Positions 6,107 to 7,732 of a stretch of 7,732 nt of DNA are shown in pieces. This DNA is from Ruminococcus sp. UBA3387 (GTDB taxonomy: Bacteria; Bacillota; Clostridia; Oscillospirales; Ruminococcaceae): positions 1 through 7,732 of the forward strand of contig DEPR01000053.1 of NCBI GenBank assembly GCA_002358895.1, in the 5' to 3' direction. Below the pieces are notes generated by a model. The model saw only the letters and a program-made list of their open reading frames with translations, did no database searches and was not told the origin of the DNA. Numbering within the stretch: the stretch's first letter is position 1; each line of letters starts with the position of its first letter. The position numbers were made by a program, and so were the translations under genes.

Positions 6107-7282
6107 TTACATATTCTTAATCAAGTAGATTTTGGTGTTTTCGATAGCTTTTTGGATTAACGGCTCCCAGTCATAGCTGTTCTGAGCAGCCTCAACATCG
6201 GCTAAAATTGGTCTTGTTTTAGGGTGCTTTGGTGTGAACACGGTACAGCAATCCTCGTATGGCAGGATTGAAGTTTCATAGGTATCAATCTTTCTTGACA
6301 CCTGAACAATCTCTGCCTTGTCCATACCGATACAAGGTCTGAACACAGGAATTCTGCAGGCAGCGTCGGTACAAACCATTGCATACATTGTCTGGCTTGC
6401 GACCTGACCGATACTCTCCCCTGTAACCATACACTGAATATCCCTCTGCTCACAGAAACGCTGTGCAATCTCCATCATAAGTCTACGCATAATAATGGTA
6501 AACAGCTCCTCAGGGCAGTTGTCCTTTAATATCTCCTGGATTTCGGTGAATGGCACGCAATAGAAGTTGATGTCCCCACAATATGCAGCCATCTTCTCTG
6601 CCAGCTTTTCTACCTTCATTCTTGCACGTTCAGAAGTATAAGGCGGTGCTTCAAAATGGATAGCCTCAACCTGCACTCCTCTTTTTGCAATCATATATCC
6701 TGCAACAGGTGAGTCGATACCACCTGACAAAAGAAGCATTGCCTTTCCGCTCGAACCGATTGGCATACCACCGGCACCGTCGATTTTAAGTGCGTTGATA
6801 AAAGCGTGGTCCTCACGGATTTCCACCGTTACGGTAACGTCGGGATTATGCACGTCAACTGACAGATGTGGGAACTGCTCCAGAATTTTATGACCAAGCT
6901 CACGGCAGATTTCAGGGGACTTTAACGGAAACTTCTTGTCGGCACGTTTTGCATTTACCTTGAAAGTATCTGCACCCTCAAGAGCCTCCTCAAGATATTC
7001 CATAGAGTCGTTGAGAATGGAGTCCATTGTCTTTTCCACCATCAACGCTCTGCAGAGTTTTGCGATACCGAAAATCTTTGTCAGCTTGTCCATAACCTCG
7101 TCCATATCAATGTCATCACTCAACGGCTCGATATATAATGTGGACTGTGAACGTGTGAAGTTGAACTTGCCACAAAAACGCAGTCTCCTTTTCACGTTCT
7201 TCACCAGCATACTTTCAAAGGTACTTTTGTTAAGCCCTTTCAATGCAATTTCGCCATATTTACACAAAATCAGTTCTTTCAT
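6107..7282 (-). CDS. thiI: tRNA sulfurtransferase ThiI (4-thiouridine synthetase), no rhodanese domain
   Basis: Adenylates U8 of tRNA and transfers sulfur to make 4-thiouridine; in many bacteria it also serves thiamine thiazole synthesis. It is 391 aa, complete, and of the short form. It has an N-terminal ferredoxin-like region (1-75), a THUMP domain (about 75-168, with FKVNAKRADKKFP at 107-119) and a PP-loop ATPase domain with SGGIDSP (186-192) and MVTGESIGQVASQT. A conserved PYEDCCTVFTPKHP segment (341-354) carries Cys345-Cys346. The C-terminal rhodanese domain of E. coli ThiI is missing, as in Bacillus and most Firmicutes, so sulfur must arrive directly from a desulfurase, encoded just upstream. 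ATG 7282 follows AGGGG by 7 nt. The 36-nt gap to the desulfurase suggests one transcript. Confidence 0.97.
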   Translation of the reverse strand: MKELILCKYGEIALKGLNKSTFESMLVKNVKRRLRFCGKFNFTRSQSTLYIEPLSDDIDMDEVMDKLTKIFGIAKLCRALMVEKTMDSILNDSMEYLEEALEGADTFKVNAKRADKKFPLKSPEICRELGHKILEQFPHLSVDVHNPDVTVTVEIREDHAFINALKIDGAGGMPIGSSGKAMLLLSGGIDSPVAGYMIAKRGVQVEAIHFEAPPYTSERARMKVEKLAEKMAAYCGDINFYCVPFTEIQEILKDNCPEELFTIIMRRLMMEIAQRFCEQRDIQCMVTGESIGQVASQTMYAMVCTDAACRIPVFRPCIGMDKAEIVQVSRKIDTYETSILPYEDCCTVFTPKHPKTRPILADVEAAQNSYDWEPLIQKAIENTKIYLIKNM

Positions 7283-7318
7283 TTTTATTCCCCTTTATAT
7301 ATAGTATGAAACAAACGT

Positions 7319-7732
7319 TTATTTAATTCCACAAAGCTTTTGCTGAGCCTGTTTAATTGCCGTCATAAGACAGTCAATTTCCTCTTTGGTATTATCGGCA
7401 CAAAAGCTGATACGGATTGTTGAGTCAAGATGTTTCTCTTGCACTTTAAACTCCTTCAGCACACTGCTCTTTTTACCCTTTGAGCAAGCAGACCCGCTTG
7501 AAACGTAAATCTCCTGTTCCTCAAGGAAATGCAAAAGTACTTCCGATTTCAGATTTTCAACTGCAATGCTTGTAACATAAGGTGAGCCGTCAGCAGATGA
7601 GTTCACTTCTACACCCTCAGTGTTCCGGCACTGCTCCACAAGATAATCCTGCAGACCTTTCACATACTCATAGCGTTCACTTATGTTGCCCGACAGCATT
7701 TCCACAGCCTTGCCGAAACCACAGATAAGTGG
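7319..7732 (-). CDS. Cysteine desulfurase (NifS/IscS family), C-terminal part
   Basis: PLP-dependent enzyme converting cysteine to alanine and an enzyme-bound persulfide. Only the C-terminal 137 residues are visible; the frame is open to the right edge, so the PLP-lysine region lies outside. The visible part opens with CGFGKAVEML, the helix that follows the PLP domain in this family. It then carries the flexible active-site loop YVSSGSACSKGKKS, whose persulfide cysteine is coded at 7484-7486, and the IRISFCADNTKEEID segment. A GTG at 7705 could be mistaken for the start, but the homologous sequence continues upstream. SSGSAC marks the NifS/IscS group rather than SufS. Its place before thiI matches Bacillus nifZ-thiI, where NifZ is the dedicated ThiI sulfur donor; by analogy that is the likely role here. 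Confidence 0.95.
   Translation of the reverse strand, partial: PLICGFGKAVEMLSGNISERYEYVKGLQDYLVEQCRNTEGVEVNSSADGSPYVTSIAVENLKSEVLLHFLEEQEIYVSSGSACSKGKKSSVLKEFKVQEKHLDSTIRISFCADNTKEEIDCLMTAIKQAQQKLCGIK

Noticed and set aside
6202..6468. Minus-strand 88-codon frame inside thiI
   Set aside because: It lies in an alternative frame within the well-supported ThiI catalytic domain and has no motif or SD site.
7319..7705. Complete 128-aa gene starting at GTG 7705
   Set aside because: The frame continues to the window edge with residues (GFGKA) that match the cysteine desulfurase family, so this is a truncated view of a longer gene.

Overview
The window reads as chromosomal core from a Gram-positive, low-to-moderate GC Clostridia-type Firmicute, possibly a Ruminococcus/Oscillospiraceae relative. 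The grounds are class B sortase and SleB-type wall hydrolase genes, strong Shine-Dalgarno sites, consensus sigma-A promoters, and a cysteine desulfurase-thiI pair arranged as in Bacillus/Clostridium. The genus is an inference. All recognised genes lie on the minus strand, so transcription runs from high to low coordinates; I found no credible plus-strand gene.

In transcription order: (1) 7732-7319, the C-terminal third of a NifS/IscS-family cysteine desulfurase, cut by the window edge, followed after 36 nt by thiI (7282-6107). Together they form a sulfur relay for tRNA 4-thiouridine and possibly thiamine thiazole. (2) 6106-5826, an AT-rich gap with short repeats. (3) cinA (5825-5244), whose stop codon directly abuts the start of a class B sortase gene (5243-4182). 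After a palindrome-rich gap comes a secreted or membrane-anchored SleB-like cell wall hydrolase with a long Thr/Lys linker (4047-3205), ending in a terminator. (4) A consensus promoter (3155-3127), overlapping that terminator, drives a coiled-coil/zinc-ribbon protein (3067-2648). Its end overlaps the TTG start of maf (2655-2071), which is followed by a terminator. (5) A 62-aa hypothetical protein (1885-1697) with its own SD site and a terminator hairpin. (6) A consensus promoter (1550-1522) and guaB, IMP dehydrogenase (1466 to the left edge), lacking only its last one or few residues.

Functionally this is housekeeping: guanine nucleotide synthesis (GuaB), nucleotide-pool sanitation (Maf), NMN recycling (CinA/PncC), tRNA thiolation (desulfurase-ThiI) and cell-envelope remodelling (sortase, SleB-like hydrolase). 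I see no mobile element, CRISPR array, rRNA/tRNA gene, phage gene or defence system, and no strong evidence for a new biological system. The most interesting items are the variant sortase active-site motif and its cinA/hydrolase neighbourhood, the terminator/promoter overlap at 3127-3183, the palindromes at 4144-4176, the small Asn-tailed protein, and the unexplained AT-rich gap after thiI.
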